In this document: positions 1 through 7,304 of the stretch, piece after piece | How the letters are laid out: the number at the start of each line of letters is the position of its first letter | Numbering within the stretch: position 1 is the stretch's first letter | Assembly (NCBI GenBank): GCA_035295165.1 | Contig: DATGJN010000086.1 | Span: 1-41,691 of the forward strand | Length of the DNA: 41,691 bases | DNA from: a bacterium | GTDB lineage: Bacteria > Sysuimicrobiota > Sysuimicrobiia > Sysuimicrobiales > Segetimicrobiaceae | Direction: 5' to 3' | The notes under the pieces: model-generated | The model's database searches: none | Told to the model about the DNA's origin: nothing | Seen by the model: only the letters and a program-made list of their open reading frames with translations | Translations under genes and position numbers: made by a program

Positions 1-963
1 GGGATCGTAGACGGGGACCGCGTGGATCTGTCCAATCTGCACCGGCAGATCCTGCACCCGACGCACGCCGTGGGTCAGGACAAGACCGCGTCCGCCCAGC
101 AGACGCTCGCCGGCGTGAACCCTGAGGTCACGGTGGTGCCGTACCAGACCGTGCTGACCAGCGCGAACGCGCTCGACATCATCAAGGACTACGATGTCGT
201 CGTGAACGGCAGCGACAACTTTCCCACGCGCTACCTCGTCAACGACGCCTGCGTCCTCTTGAAGAAGCCGCTTGTGGATGCGAGTATCCTCAAGTGGGAG
301 GGGCAGGCGACGACGTTCCTGCCCGGGCGCGGGTGCTACCGCTGCCTGTTCCCGACGCCGCCGCCGCCCGGCGCCGTGCCGAGCTGCGCGGAAGGGGGCA
401 TTCTGGGCGCGTTGTGCGGCTTCGCCGGGGCACGACAGGCGCTCGAGGTGCTGAAGATCCTGCTCGGCGTCGGCGAGACGCTCGCCAATAGGCTATTGAT
501 TTTCGACGCGCTCGAAGGGGAGACCCGGGTCGTGCGGTGGAGCCGCAATCCCGACTGCCCGGTGTGCGGCGACCATCCGACGATTCATGAGTTGATCGAC
601 TACGAGCAGTTCTGCGGCATGCCGGCACACGACCGCGCCGCGGCGGCCGCAGGACCGATCCCGGAGATCTCCCCGGTGGAGGCGCGGGACCTGCTGGCGC
701 GGGGCGGCGTGCAACTGATTGACGTGCGCGAACCGTGGGAGCACGACGAGGCGCACATCGCGGGCGGCCAGCTGATCCCCATGGGGGACGTGCCTGCGCG
801 CGTACGCGAGATCGACCCAAACGTGCCGGCGATCGTCTACTGCCGGTCGGGCGCGCGAAGCGGCAAGATCGTAGCGATGCTGCGGAGCACCGGATACGGC
901 AAGGCGATGAACCTCAAGGGCGGCATCCTAGCCTGGGCGAACGCGCAGTTGCCGACGGAGTAG
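1..963 (+). CDS. moeB: MoeB/ThiF-type adenylyltransferase fused to a rhodanese domain (5' truncated)
   Basis: Enzyme of the E1-like ThiF/MoeB family. It adenylates the C-terminal glycine of a ubiquitin-like sulfur carrier (MoaD or ThiS type), and its rhodanese domain can supply persulfide sulfur. The frame is open from base 1, which encodes GIVDGDRVDLSNLHRQ, the family motif just after the nucleotide-binding loop; the N-terminus with the GxGxxG loop lies outside the window. Of 320 visible residues, about 1-190 are the adenylyltransferase, with Cys pairs at about 112/115 (CYRC) and 186/189 (CPVC) that form the usual structural zinc site, and a conserved SCAEGG stretch. Residues about 220-320 are a rhodanese domain with active-site loop CRSGARSG (Cys about 281). 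This is the MoeZR/MoeBR arrangement. A MoaD-MoaE fusion at 26735-27472 is a plausible substrate, so a molybdopterin role is favoured. Thiamine or cysteine sulfur carriers remain possible. Confidence 0.93.
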   Translation, partial: GIVDGDRVDLSNLHRQILHPTHAVGQDKTASAQQTLAGVNPEVTVVPYQTVLTSANALDIIKDYDVVVNGSDNFPTRYLVNDACVLLKKPLVDASILKWEGQATTFLPGRGCYRCLFPTPPPPGAVPSCAEGGILGALCGFAGARQALEVLKILLGVGETLANRLLIFDALEGETRVVRWSRNPDCPVCGDHPTIHELIDYEQFCGMPAHDRAAAAAGPIPEISPVEARDLLARGGVQLIDVREPWEHDEAHIAGGQLIPMGDVPARVREIDPNVPAIVYCRSGARSGKIVAMLRSTGYGKAMNLKGGILAWANAQLPTE

Positions 964-996
964 GGCGCGCGCGGCGCGCCGCGGACTGAGACGGCT

Positions 997-1027
997 GAAC
1001 GGGGTGGAGCCAGGCTCCGCCCCGTTC
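997..1027. terminator. Perfect-stem hairpin between convergent genes
   Basis: A 15-base arm at 997-1011 pairs with 1013-1027, with one G-T wobble and essentially no loop beyond the central bases. It lies 33 bases after the stop of the MoeB-rhodanese gene and faces the convergent minus-strand cluster ending at 1140. There is no T-run on either side, so it could be a factor-assisted or bidirectional terminator rather than a classical one. The rest of 964-1139 shows nothing else I can support. Confidence 0.5.
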
Positions 1028-1139
1028 GACGTTCCACGGGACCCCGGGCCCCACGCTCCGCGGTGAACCCTCCGCGTAGTGCGCGGGGTGCCCCGGCCAC
1101 CCGGGGCACCTCGCCACGACGGAAGGAGGGCGCGTCGTC

Positions 1140-1799
1140 CTACTGCAGCTGGGCGAACTTGTCCGGGAACTGCGCCACGATGGCGGCCGCGAGCGTGTCG
1201 CCGATCATCTGCATGTGCGCGGCCGCGGCCCGGAGCGCCTGGCTGGCGGCCATCGGATGGCCGGCGGCCTGCTCGTCGATGACGACCTTCAGGGTGAGGA
1301 CGTGTTCCTTCACGAGATCGGCCACCGCGTCCGCCGACAGGCTGGGATTCGCGGAGTGCAGGAACGCGCCGAAGTCCTTAGTGTAGCCGATCAGATCCGA
1401 GACCGCTTTGTCCTGCTGCATCTTGTTCTTGGCCGCGAGTCCAGCCGTGTAGTCGACGATGAAGCCGATGTGCTTGCGCCACAGGGGCAGGAACGCCTGC
1501 TCGGCGCCCGCGCCGTAGACCGAGCCGATCGTCGTGGACAGCGCAATCGAGTTCTGGTCAAGCGCGCCTGCCGCGGCCTTGAAGTCGGCCTGTCGTCCGC
1601 CGAGCGCCGCCCCGGTCGCCATCGCCGCGAGATACGCATGTTCTTGCAGCAAGGTATCGAGCGTAACGCGCAGCCCCGCCGCCTTGGCATCCGTCATGCC
1701 ACTCATGGGCGCAGCCGTGACCGCTGCGCCGCCGAAGCCCATGGTCACCGCCGCGCAGAGGGTTGCGATGCTGAGAACGCGTTGCCACCGTGTGCTCAT
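1140..1799 (-). CDS. Secreted alpha-helical protein, copper-cluster neighbour, function unknown
   Basis: 219 residues. The N-terminus has a signal peptide (Arg4 and Arg7, a hydrophobic stretch at about 8-24, then a small-residue AAVTAAP site), so the protein is exported. The mature part is predicted mostly helical and reads like two similar halves: LLQEHAYLAAMATGAALGG at about 50-68, and near the end a stretch beginning KEHVLTLKVVIDEQAAGHP. A central WRKHIGFIVDYTAGLAAKN segment is rich in His, Trp and Tyr. I recognise the general pattern from unannotated secreted proteins of several Gram-positive-related phyla but know no assigned function. The start ATG has GGGAGG 5 bases upstream. It lies 54 bases downstream of the cupredoxin gene on the same strand, so they are probably co-transcribed. 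A metal or electron-transfer accessory role is inference from that neighbour only. Confidence 0.75.
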   Translation of the reverse strand: MSTRWQRVLSIATLCAAVTMGFGGAAVTAAPMSGMTDAKAAGLRVTLDTLLQEHAYLAAMATGAALGGRQADFKAAAGALDQNSIALSTTIGSVYGAGAEQAFLPLWRKHIGFIVDYTAGLAAKNKMQQDKAVSDLIGYTKDFGAFLHSANPSLSADAVADLVKEHVLTLKVVIDEQAAGHPMAASQALRAAAAHMQMIGDTLAAAIVAQFPDKFAQLQ

Positions 1800-1853
1800 C
1801 TCGGCCTCCCATATCCCGATGTTGGCGGGCGCCGTGGTGCGTTGGCGTCCCGC

Positions 1854-2186
1854 TTACTTGACGGTGATCTGTCCCTGCATGAAGTGGTGCCGATCGCAGA
1901 AGTACACGTACGTGCCCGGTTTGGAAAACGTCACGCTGAACGCCGCGCCCGGCCCTTTCAGCGATGCGTTGAACATCGGTGTCCGATGCTCCGGCGTCCC
2001 CGACGTGACGGTGTGCTCGATCTCGTCGGTGTTGGTCCACGTGACCGGCGTCCCCGCGGCGATCTCGATCTGCGCCGGTTGAAACTGAAACGTCTGAATC
2101 GTCACCGGCCGCGGTGCCATGTCCGCCATCGCGAATTCCGGTAGCGCCGCCACCAGCACGACGCCCGCTCCGACCAGGCATCGCAT
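1854..2186 (-). CDS. Plastocyanin-like cupredoxin
   Basis: Small exported type-1 copper protein, 110 residues from ATG 2186 (a TTG at 2192 is an alternative start that overlaps the preceding stop). Residues about 1-22 are a hydrophobic signal peptide ending in FAMA. The mature chain is a single beta-sandwich with VTIQTFQFQPAQIEI and TPVTWTNTDEIEHTV strands. Copper ligands are visible: the His of EHTV, then FCDRHHFM near the C-terminus (Cys, His and Met in the order seen in plastocyanins and amicyanins). It would carry single electrons outside the cytoplasmic membrane or bind copper. It lies between a truncated sigma-factor gene and an unknown secreted protein, all on the minus strand with short spacing. 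The partner oxidase or reductase is not in the window. Confidence 0.9.
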   Translation of the reverse strand: MRCLVGAGVVLVAALPEFAMADMAPRPVTIQTFQFQPAQIEIAAGTPVTWTNTDEIEHTVTSGTPEHRTPMFNASLKGPGAAFSVTFSKPGTYVYFCDRHHFMQGQITVK

Positions 2187-2188
2187 CG

Positions 2189-2443
2189 TCAAACGAGGAC
2201 GTCCTGTGCCACGTCCTGTGCGGTGTGTGCGTCGCGGAGCATGCCGTAGGCAAGCGAGTAGACCGCGCCGGCGTACCGATCGTAGAGCATCCGGAACGCG
2301 TCCACGTCACCCGCGGCGACGCGTGCGAGCAGCTCCGCGTCGCCGGGCTCGGTCGTCACGCGGCCGATCCGCCCCGTCTGCATTTGAAGATGGAACAGGG
2401 GTTCAGCCGGCCCACCGATCACTCCCGTGCGCGCAATGGCCAT
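2189..2443 (-). pseudogene. ECF sigma factor, truncated inside region 2
   Basis: The 84 residues from ATG 2443 (GGAG 7 bases upstream) end in a recognisable sigma-70 region 2: GDAELLARVAAGDVDAFRML, then YDRYAGAVYSLAYGMLRDAH and TAQDVAQDVLV, where a TGA stops it. In intact ECF sigma factors region 2.2 continues through DLVQEVFL-like residues into 2.3, 2.4 and the -35-binding region 4. None of that is present, and I found no continuation in the other frames before the cupredoxin. The stop at 2189-2191 overlaps a possible TTG start (2192) of the cupredoxin. A GTG at 2359 is an alternative start closer to the domain. The best reading is a decayed regulator of the copper genes. A functional core-binding fragment is less likely but possible. 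Confidence 0.7.
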
Positions 2444-2560
2444 CCATAGTCTCCACTCACCATTCGTGCGCGGAGGTCGGATGGATGCCATGCTCTGGGA
2501 GACCGCCTCGTCTCTCGGTCCCTGCGCGTGCGTCGGTCGCGCCCGGTCTCAGCGCCGGGC

Positions 2561-3988
2561 CTACAGGTCGAGCGCCGGGCCCGGTACGTCTCGGACGGGC
2601 GAGACATACGGCGTAGACGCGCTCGCTTCCCGGTGCTCCTCCCTCGCACGCTCGATCAGCGCCGGCGTACTCATCAGATCGCAGGCCGCCGCAGCAAGGA
2701 TCTGCGCGGCGAACAGCATTCCCCGCCGCCCGATCGGGCTGCCCACGCTCGCCGCCATCTGCCAGGAGTGACCTGGGGTTCCGAGCGGCGCGGTGACCGT
2801 GCGCATTTCCGCGGTCGGCACGACGTACGATACATCCCCGACGTCCGTCGAGCCCGCGAGCGTCTCGCCGTAGGGCGGGATAGGCAGGATCTGCTCGATC
2901 AGATCCGTACCCGGGTCGCCGGGAGTGCCGAGGTCCACGCCGCGGCGCCGCAGATCGTCGAGCGCCTTGCGCAGCGCGCCGTCGGGGAACGTCGCCTGGA
3001 GCTTGCGCGCGAACGCGTGTTCTTCGGCGGTGTAGGTGGGCGCGCCGATCGCGTCCATCGTGCGCTGCAGGAGGCCGTCGAGCGTCTTGTTCGCCAGCGT
3101 GTCATAACATCCGGCGACCAGGCGGACGACATGGGTCGTGCCGGTCATCAGGCACGCGCCGCGCGCGATGTCGAGCAGGCGCGCGTACACGTCCTCCACC
3201 TGGGACCGGCGCGGCGCGCGGACGAAGTACCAGGCCTCGGCACGGTTCGGCACGACGTTCGGCGCCAGCCCGCCGTCCGTGATCACGTAGTGGATGCGGG
3301 TCGTGTAGTGGACGTGCTCGCGCAGAAAGTTCGCCCCGACGTTCATGAGCTCGACCGCGTCGAGCGCGCTGCGGCCGTTCTCCGGCATCCCCGCCGCATG
3401 CGACGCCACCCCGTGAAACGTGAATCGGACGGAGTTCACCGCGGTGTGCAGTTCGTTCATGATCTGGTTCTGCTGGCCGGGGTGCCACGTGAGCGCGCAG
3501 TCCACGTCCGCAAACCGTCCCTCCTTGACCATGAACGCCTTCCCGACCAGGGTCTCCTCGGCGGGGCATCCGAGGAACCGTACCGTGCCCTTGACCTCCC
3601 CCCGGCGGATCGCGTGGCGCACGGCCATCGCGGCCGCGGCGGCCGCCGTCCCGAGAAGATTGTGGCCGCACCCGTGGCCCGGGCCGTTTGGCACGATCGG
3701 CTTGTGCTCCGTCGTGCCGCGGCGCTGGCTCAAGCCCGGGAGGGCGTCGAACTCGCCGAGCAGCGCGATGACGGGGGTGCCTTCTCCATACGTCGCGACG
3801 AACGCGGTCGGCATGCCGGCCACGCCGCGCTCGACCGCGAACCCGGACGCCTCCAGCGCGTCGGCGAGCGCGGCGCTGCTCTTGGTCTCGTGCAACCCGA
3901 GCTCCGGCGTCTCCCAGATTCGATCGCTCAATTCGGCAAACTGCGGGGCCTGTGCGGTGACGAAGTCGAGCACAGACGCTAACGGCAT
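2561..3988 (-). CDS. M20-family amidohydrolase, AbgB-like (aminobenzoyl-glutamate utilisation protein B)
   Basis: 475-residue zinc-dependent amidohydrolase of the M20D group. AbgB is one subunit of the enzyme that splits p-aminobenzoyl-glutamate, a folate breakdown product. Related single-subunit enzymes cleave other N-acyl or peptide-like amides. Visible features are ELSDRIWETPELGLHE at about 18-33 (family N-terminal signature), GEFDALPG at about 77-84, PGHGCGHNLLG with a metal-binding His, PAEETLVGKAF with the catalytic Glu, and HGVASHAAGMPE of the dimerisation or lid domain, then a C-terminal catalytic half with STDVGDVSYVVPT. The start ATG at 3988 has GGAGG about 8 bases upstream. It lies 70 bases downstream of a peptide-type solute-binding protein on the same strand, which suggests uptake and hydrolysis of an amide or peptide. 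No AbgA or AbgT partner is visible, so the substrate is uncertain. Confidence 0.88.
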   Translation of the reverse strand: MPLASVLDFVTAQAPQFAELSDRIWETPELGLHETKSSAALADALEASGFAVERGVAGMPTAFVATYGEGTPVIALLGEFDALPGLSQRRGTTEHKPIVPNGPGHGCGHNLLGTAAAAAAMAVRHAIRRGEVKGTVRFLGCPAEETLVGKAFMVKEGRFADVDCALTWHPGQQNQIMNELHTAVNSVRFTFHGVASHAAGMPENGRSALDAVELMNVGANFLREHVHYTTRIHYVITDGGLAPNVVPNRAEAWYFVRAPRRSQVEDVYARLLDIARGACLMTGTTHVVRLVAGCYDTLANKTLDGLLQRTMDAIGAPTYTAEEHAFARKLQATFPDGALRKALDDLRRRGVDLGTPGDPGTDLIEQILPIPPYGETLAGSTDVGDVSYVVPTAEMRTVTAPLGTPGHSWQMAASVGSPIGRRGMLFAAQILAAAACDLMSTPALIERAREEHREASASTPYVSPVRDVPGPALDL

Positions 3989-4058
3989 GCATGCACCTCC
4001 GAGGGTCGCACGGTCCGCGGGGACGCCGCGCGGTTGGCGGACGGGCCTTGTGGAGCGG

Positions 4059-5669
4059 CTACTTCCACGTCGCGTAGATCGCCGCCCACTTTTCCGTGGG
4101 CACGATGCTCACGCCCTCGAGATGGCTGCTCGTCACGACGTAGAAGTTTTGGGCCCAGAGGAAGATCCACGGCGCGTCCTTCCAGATCGCCTCCTGCGCT
4201 TCTTTGTAGATCGCCTGCCGCTCCTTCGGATTCATGGTCGTCTGGCCGTCCAGCAGCAACTGGTCGACCTTGGGATCCTTGTAGAAGGTGGCGATATATC
4301 CGTGTGGCGGCCACAGCCCCGAGTAGAACACTCCGAACAGCTGCGCGGCGGCATCCAAGTACGGCCCGGCCTGCCCCAGCATGTACATCTGAATCGGGGT
4401 CCGGTCCGCCGGCACTGCGAGCGCGCCGATGTAGCTCGGCCAGTCGGCCGTCTCCACGGTGGCCTTGACCCCGACGTTTGCGAGTTGCGCGGCGATCGCC
4501 TGAGCCGCCTGGTAGTCCTGGATGTAGCGGCCCGTGGGCGCCCGGAACGCAATGCTGAAGCCGTTCGGGTAGCCGGCCTCCGTGAGCAGTTGCTTCGCGC
4601 GGGCGGGATCAAACGGCCAGCCCCCCGGCTGGATCCGCGTGTATCCGAAGAGATTGGGGGTGGTCGGCGATTCGAGCACGGTCGCCAGCCCGAAGATCAC
4701 GCTGTGGATCAGTGCCTGCTTGTTGACCGCGTAGTTGAGCGCTTGGCGCACGCGCGCGTCCTTGAGCGGGCCGTACAGGTTGTTCATCCCGATGAAGATG
4801 TCCCGGTCGGTCGGCCCTTCCACGACCCGCAGCGACGGGTCCTTGCGCATCGCCGGCACGTCGGGCGCCGGCGGCTCGAACGCCATCTGGGCGTCGCCCG
4901 CCCGCAGCATCGTCTCGCGAGTCCCCGCGTTGGGGACGACGCGGAAGATCACCTGGTCGAAGAACGGCTTGCGCCCCCAGTAGTCTGGGTTGCGCGCGAG
5001 CGTGATGTGGTCGCCGTGCACCCACTCCTTGAACAGGTACGGGCCGGAACCCGCGTTGACCGGGGCCAGGGCCACCTTGGCGTTCCCCAGGGCCTTGGCC
5101 GCGGCCGGCGACACGATCTCAGCGGCCGTGGTCGCCAGCTCCTCCGGCAGCGTGGCGTTGGGCTGTTTGAAGTGCAGCACGATCGTGTAGGGGTCGGGCG
5201 TCTCGATCTTGCTCGTATCGAGGGCGCTCCAGTAGTAGCGGGCGGAGTTGCGTACCGACGGGTCGAGCGCCCGCTCGATGTTGAATTTCACGGCTTGAGC
5301 GTCGAAGGCGGTGCCGTCCTGGAACTTGACCCCCTGGCGCAGCTTGACGGTGTACGTGCGCCCGTCGGGACTGATCGTCCACGAAGTCGCAAGCTGCCCG
5401 ACGAGCTTGGTGTATTGCGGTTGGCCCGGGCCGGCCCCCGACCGCTCGTCGTTGTACCAGATCAGCGGGTCGAACATGTAGTCCACGATGTTCGACACGG
5501 TGGCGGTGGTCTGGCCGAGCGGGTCCAGCGTGTCGGCGTCGATGCCGAGCGCAATCGTGAGCGTCGTCGGGGTCGTCGCGTACCCGCTCCCCGAGATGCC
5601 GAAGAGAACGACCGCGCAGGCGACCACGACGGCCCATGCCGCCCCGCGGCGCGCAAGCGACCCACCCAT
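4059..5669 (-). CDS. ABC transporter substrate-binding protein, peptide/nickel family (SBP_bac_5)
   Basis: 536-residue extracytoplasmic binding protein of the DppA/OppA class. The chosen start ATG at 5669 is preceded by GGAGGAGG about 7 bases upstream; the frame is open further to 5762, but that would put an unlikely charged extension before the signal peptide. Residues about 5-32 form a signal peptide (RRGAAWAVVVACAVVLFG). The mature N-terminus LTIALGIDADTLDPLGQTTA and the following DYMFDPLIWYNDE match the family start. ARNPDYWGRKPFFDQVIFRV and RVRQALNYAVNKQALIHSVI are its most conserved blocks. No permease or ATPase genes are next to it. The gene downstream is an AbgB-like amidohydrolase and the one upstream is yjbQ, so it may deliver ligand to a transporter encoded elsewhere. 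Ligand unknown. Confidence 0.93.
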   Translation of the reverse strand: MGGSLARRGAAWAVVVACAVVLFGISGSGYATTPTTLTIALGIDADTLDPLGQTTATVSNIVDYMFDPLIWYNDERSGAGPGQPQYTKLVGQLATSWTISPDGRTYTVKLRQGVKFQDGTAFDAQAVKFNIERALDPSVRNSARYYWSALDTSKIETPDPYTIVLHFKQPNATLPEELATTAAEIVSPAAAKALGNAKVALAPVNAGSGPYLFKEWVHGDHITLARNPDYWGRKPFFDQVIFRVVPNAGTRETMLRAGDAQMAFEPPAPDVPAMRKDPSLRVVEGPTDRDIFIGMNNLYGPLKDARVRQALNYAVNKQALIHSVIFGLATVLESPTTPNLFGYTRIQPGGWPFDPARAKQLLTEAGYPNGFSIAFRAPTGRYIQDYQAAQAIAAQLANVGVKATVETADWPSYIGALAVPADRTPIQMYMLGQAGPYLDAAAQLFGVFYSGLWPPHGYIATFYKDPKVDQLLLDGQTTMNPKERQAIYKEAQEAIWKDAPWIFLWAQNFYVVTSSHLEGVSIVPTEKWAAIYATWK

Positions 5670-5858
5670 CTCACGCCTCCTCCCAGGCCGGAACGCTTCG
5701 CCCGTGCGTCCTTCGATGCGATGACCGAGACGCGGAACGTCCCCTTGAGGCTTCGCGTCCATTCACAAGGTCGCCTCCATCGCGTCTGTGCTCACGGGCG
5801 GCGGTGTTCGGGCGTGCGATGCCAAGCGGCGAGAACGGGGCCGGTGTTCGTCGATGCG

Positions 5859-6308
5859 TCAGACGCCCATGACCTGGGCGTAGAGGCGCCGCGTCTGCGG
5901 ACCGTCGAGCTCGCAGAACAGGACGCGCTGCCACGTGCCCAGCACCAGGTGGCCCTGTTCGATCGGGACCTGCACCGTCTGGCCGAGCAGCACGGCGCCG
6001 AGGTGACTCCACGCGTTCCCGCGATTGCAGTCGGAGTAGGCGGGATCGTTGTGGCGGTACGCGTTGTCCTCGGGGATGAGCGTGCGGAGCAGGGTCAGGA
6101 TGTCGTCGTGCAGCGCGTCCTGGTGCTCATTGATCACCAGGCCGGTCGTCGTGTGCAGGCTGTGGATCAGCACCGACCCGTGCGCGATCTCGTTCACGCC
6201 GGGGAGCCCGGCGACGCGCTCCGTGAGATCTTGAATCTCCGTGCGCGCGCGCGTGGAAACGGTCAGGGTCGTCGTAACGACTTTCGCCGGTGCGAGCGTC
6301 CGTGCCAC
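5859..6308 (-). CDS. yjbQ: YjbQ/UPF0047 family protein (secondary thiamine-phosphate synthase-type)
   Basis: 149 residues from GTG 6308, which has GGGGAGG about 6 bases upstream. The frame is open to 6497, but the domain begins at residue 1 of this choice. Conserved family blocks are HSLHTTTGLVINEHQ (about 43-57), DAYRHNDP-like NAYRHNDPAYSDCNRGNAWSH (about 74-94) with several His residues, and a C-terminal GTWQRVLFCELDGP. YjbQ proteins are small trimeric cytoplasmic proteins; a weak thiamine-phosphate synthase activity has been reported for E. coli YjbQ, but the physiological role is not settled. It is transcribed divergently from the Fe-S carrier genes, and the two promoters overlap at their -35 elements (6376-6427). 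About 190 bases between its stop and the binding-protein start downstream show no gene. Confidence 0.9.
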   Translation of the reverse strand: MARTLAPAKVVTTTLTVSTRARTEIQDLTERVAGLPGVNEIAHGSVLIHSLHTTTGLVINEHQDALHDDILTLLRTLIPEDNAYRHNDPAYSDCNRGNAWSHLGAVLLGQTVQVPIEQGHLVLGTWQRVLFCELDGPQTRRLYAQVMGV

Positions 6309-6375
6309 GCCGCGAACCTCCCCGGGAGGCGCCTTGCTCGAAGCCGTGAACAGATGTTCACGCGGCCCGTGGGGC

Positions 6376-6405
6376 ATTGTAGCATGGGCCCGTCTTGTTT
6401 GACAA
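6376..6405 (-). promoter_or_regulatory. Sigma-70-type promoter for yjbQ
   Basis: On the minus strand, -35 TTGTCA (6405-6400) and -10 TACAAT (6381-6376) are separated by 18 bases. The -35 shares bases with the plus-strand promoter at 6399-6427 through the near-palindrome TTTGACAAA. The predicted transcript starts near 6369 and leaves about 60 bases of leader before GTG 6308. Confidence 0.7.
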
Positions 6406-6427
6406 ACCGTTGGGCCACGCGTACAAT
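6399..6427 (+). promoter_or_regulatory. Consensus sigma-70 promoter for the HesB/NifU operon
   Basis: TTGACA (6399-6404), 17-base spacer, TACAAT (6422-6427). This is a perfect -35, ideal spacing and a 5/6 -10, the strongest promoter I can see in the window. Transcription would begin near 6434, giving a leader of about 68 bases before ATG 6502. It overlaps the divergent yjbQ promoter. Confidence 0.85.
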
Positions 6428-6501
6428 TTACGTGTCTCGCGTGCGGCCGGGGGAGTCTGGGCGCCGGCCGAGGGATCGAGACACAAGGAGGCTTCACGCC
6501 G

Positions 6502-6879
6502 ATGATTACGGTGACCGATCAGGCCGTGTCGAAGCTGAAGGAGCTGCTCGCCGAACAAGAAGAGTCGAACCTCTGTCTCCGGGTGTTCATCACCAAGGGC
6601 GGCTGCGACGGCTTCTCCTACGGTATGACGTTTGACTCCGCGCCAGAGGCGGACGACCAGGTGATCGACCGGGGCGGCGTGCGCGTGCTCGTAGACAAGG
6701 TCAGCTCCCGCCTGCTCGATGGGGCCGAGATCGACTACGTCACGTCGGTGACGGCCACCGGGTTCGCGATCCGGAACCCCAACGCTGTGTCCACGTGCGG
6801 GTGCGGGCATTCGTTCAAGACCCAGAGCGACGCCGGCCAGGCGCAGCCGTGCGGGGACGAGGCGGAGGCGCGCGCGTAG
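6502..6879 (+). CDS. A-type Fe-S carrier protein (HesB/IscA/ErpA family)
   Basis: 125-residue cytoplasmic Fe-S cluster carrier that receives clusters from a scaffold and passes them to apo-enzymes. The three family cysteines are present: Cys35 in TKGGCDGFSYG, and Cys99 and Cys101 in STCGCGHSF. The usual AVSKLKELLAEQ helix starts the protein and GAEIDYVTSVTATGFAIRNPNA precedes the C-terminal cysteines. About 20 residues after the CGCGHSF motif are a family-atypical acidic tail with an extra Cys. The start ATG has AAGGAGG about 11 bases upstream, and a near-perfect promoter lies at 6399-6427. The next gene, 18 bases on, is a NifU-type protein, so the two form an Fe-S maturation operon closed by a terminator at 7204-7241. 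Confidence 0.95.
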   Translation: MITVTDQAVSKLKELLAEQEESNLCLRVFITKGGCDGFSYGMTFDSAPEADDQVIDRGGVRVLVDKVSSRLLDGAEIDYVTSVTATGFAIRNPNAVSTCGCGHSFKTQSDAGQAQPCGDEAEARA

Positions 6880-6897
6880 GCGCGTCGGTGCAGGGGG

Positions 6898-7170
6898 ATG
6901 GCGATGGAACAGATCATGGGACAGGTCGCAACGGACGGCTCCGAGTTGCAGGCACGGGTGCAGCAGGTGCTGGACACGATCCGGCCGCACGTGCAGGCGG
7001 ACGGCGGAGACATCGAACTGGTTGACATCGTGGACGGCGTCGTGCAGATCCGGCTCGCCGGGTCGTGTGTCGGCTGCATGTACTCGATGATGACGCTGCA
7101 GGCCGGCGTGGAGCGCATGCTGAAGGAGCAGGTGCCTGAGGTCAAGGCGGTCGAAGCGGCACCGTTCTAG
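6898..7170 (+). CDS. NifU C-terminal-like (Nfu) Fe-S scaffold/carrier
   Basis: 90-residue protein consisting of a single Nfu domain. It carries the diagnostic CxxC (Cys57 and Cys60 in LAGSCVGCMYSMMTL), which in this family binds a [4Fe-4S] cluster at a dimer interface. VQADGGDIELVDIVDGVVQIRL matches the conserved domain start. It is co-directional with the HesB-type gene, 18 bases downstream. ATG 6898 follows a G-rich stretch, and a second in-frame ATG at 6904 is also possible. It is likely to work with the upstream carrier in supplying clusters to enzymes such as KorAB encoded further along. An intrinsic terminator follows 33 bases after its stop. Confidence 0.95.
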   Translation: MAMEQIMGQVATDGSELQARVQQVLDTIRPHVQADGGDIELVDIVDGVVQIRLAGSCVGCMYSMMTLQAGVERMLKEQVPEVKAVEAAPF

Positions 7171-7203
7171 CCCGGCCCGATCGGTCCCTGCGAGAGGAAC
7201 CCT

Positions 7204-7241
7204 GAGCCTCTCATGGAAGCCCATGAGGGGCTCTTTGTTTG
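7204..7241 (+). terminator. Intrinsic terminator after the Fe-S operon
   Basis: Arms 7204-7215 and 7222-7233 pair over 12 bases with one G-T pair around a 6-base loop, followed directly by TTTGTTTG (7234-7241). This classical rho-independent structure separates the HesB/NifU operon from the acyl-CoA dehydrogenase gene. Confidence 0.88.
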
Positions 7242-7304
7242 AGCCGCGCGGCGCGTGAGCCGCACGGGCACGGCGTCCGGGGGTCGCCGGGGCGGAGGCA
7301 GGCG

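Noticed and set aside
2528-3982. A 484-codon plus-strand frame opposite the M20 amidohydrolase
   Set aside because: It mirrors the M20 gene in the frame that has its codon third positions; no motif, and its composition is abnormal.
5670-5762. Extended N-terminus of the peptide-type binding protein
   Set aside because: The extra 31 residues are charged and precede a normal signal peptide; ATG 5669 has a strong ribosome-binding site.
3420-6635. A 1071-codon open frame on the plus strand across the binding protein and yjbQ
   Set aside because: It is antisense to three genes with clear family motifs. In GC-rich DNA the opposite frame of a real gene often stays open. Its sequence is Arg- and Val-rich without any family signature.
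7239-7304. TTG 7239 as the acyl-CoA dehydrogenase start
   Set aside because: It falls inside the intrinsic terminator tail, and GTG 7305 has a good ribosome-binding site and the family N-terminus.
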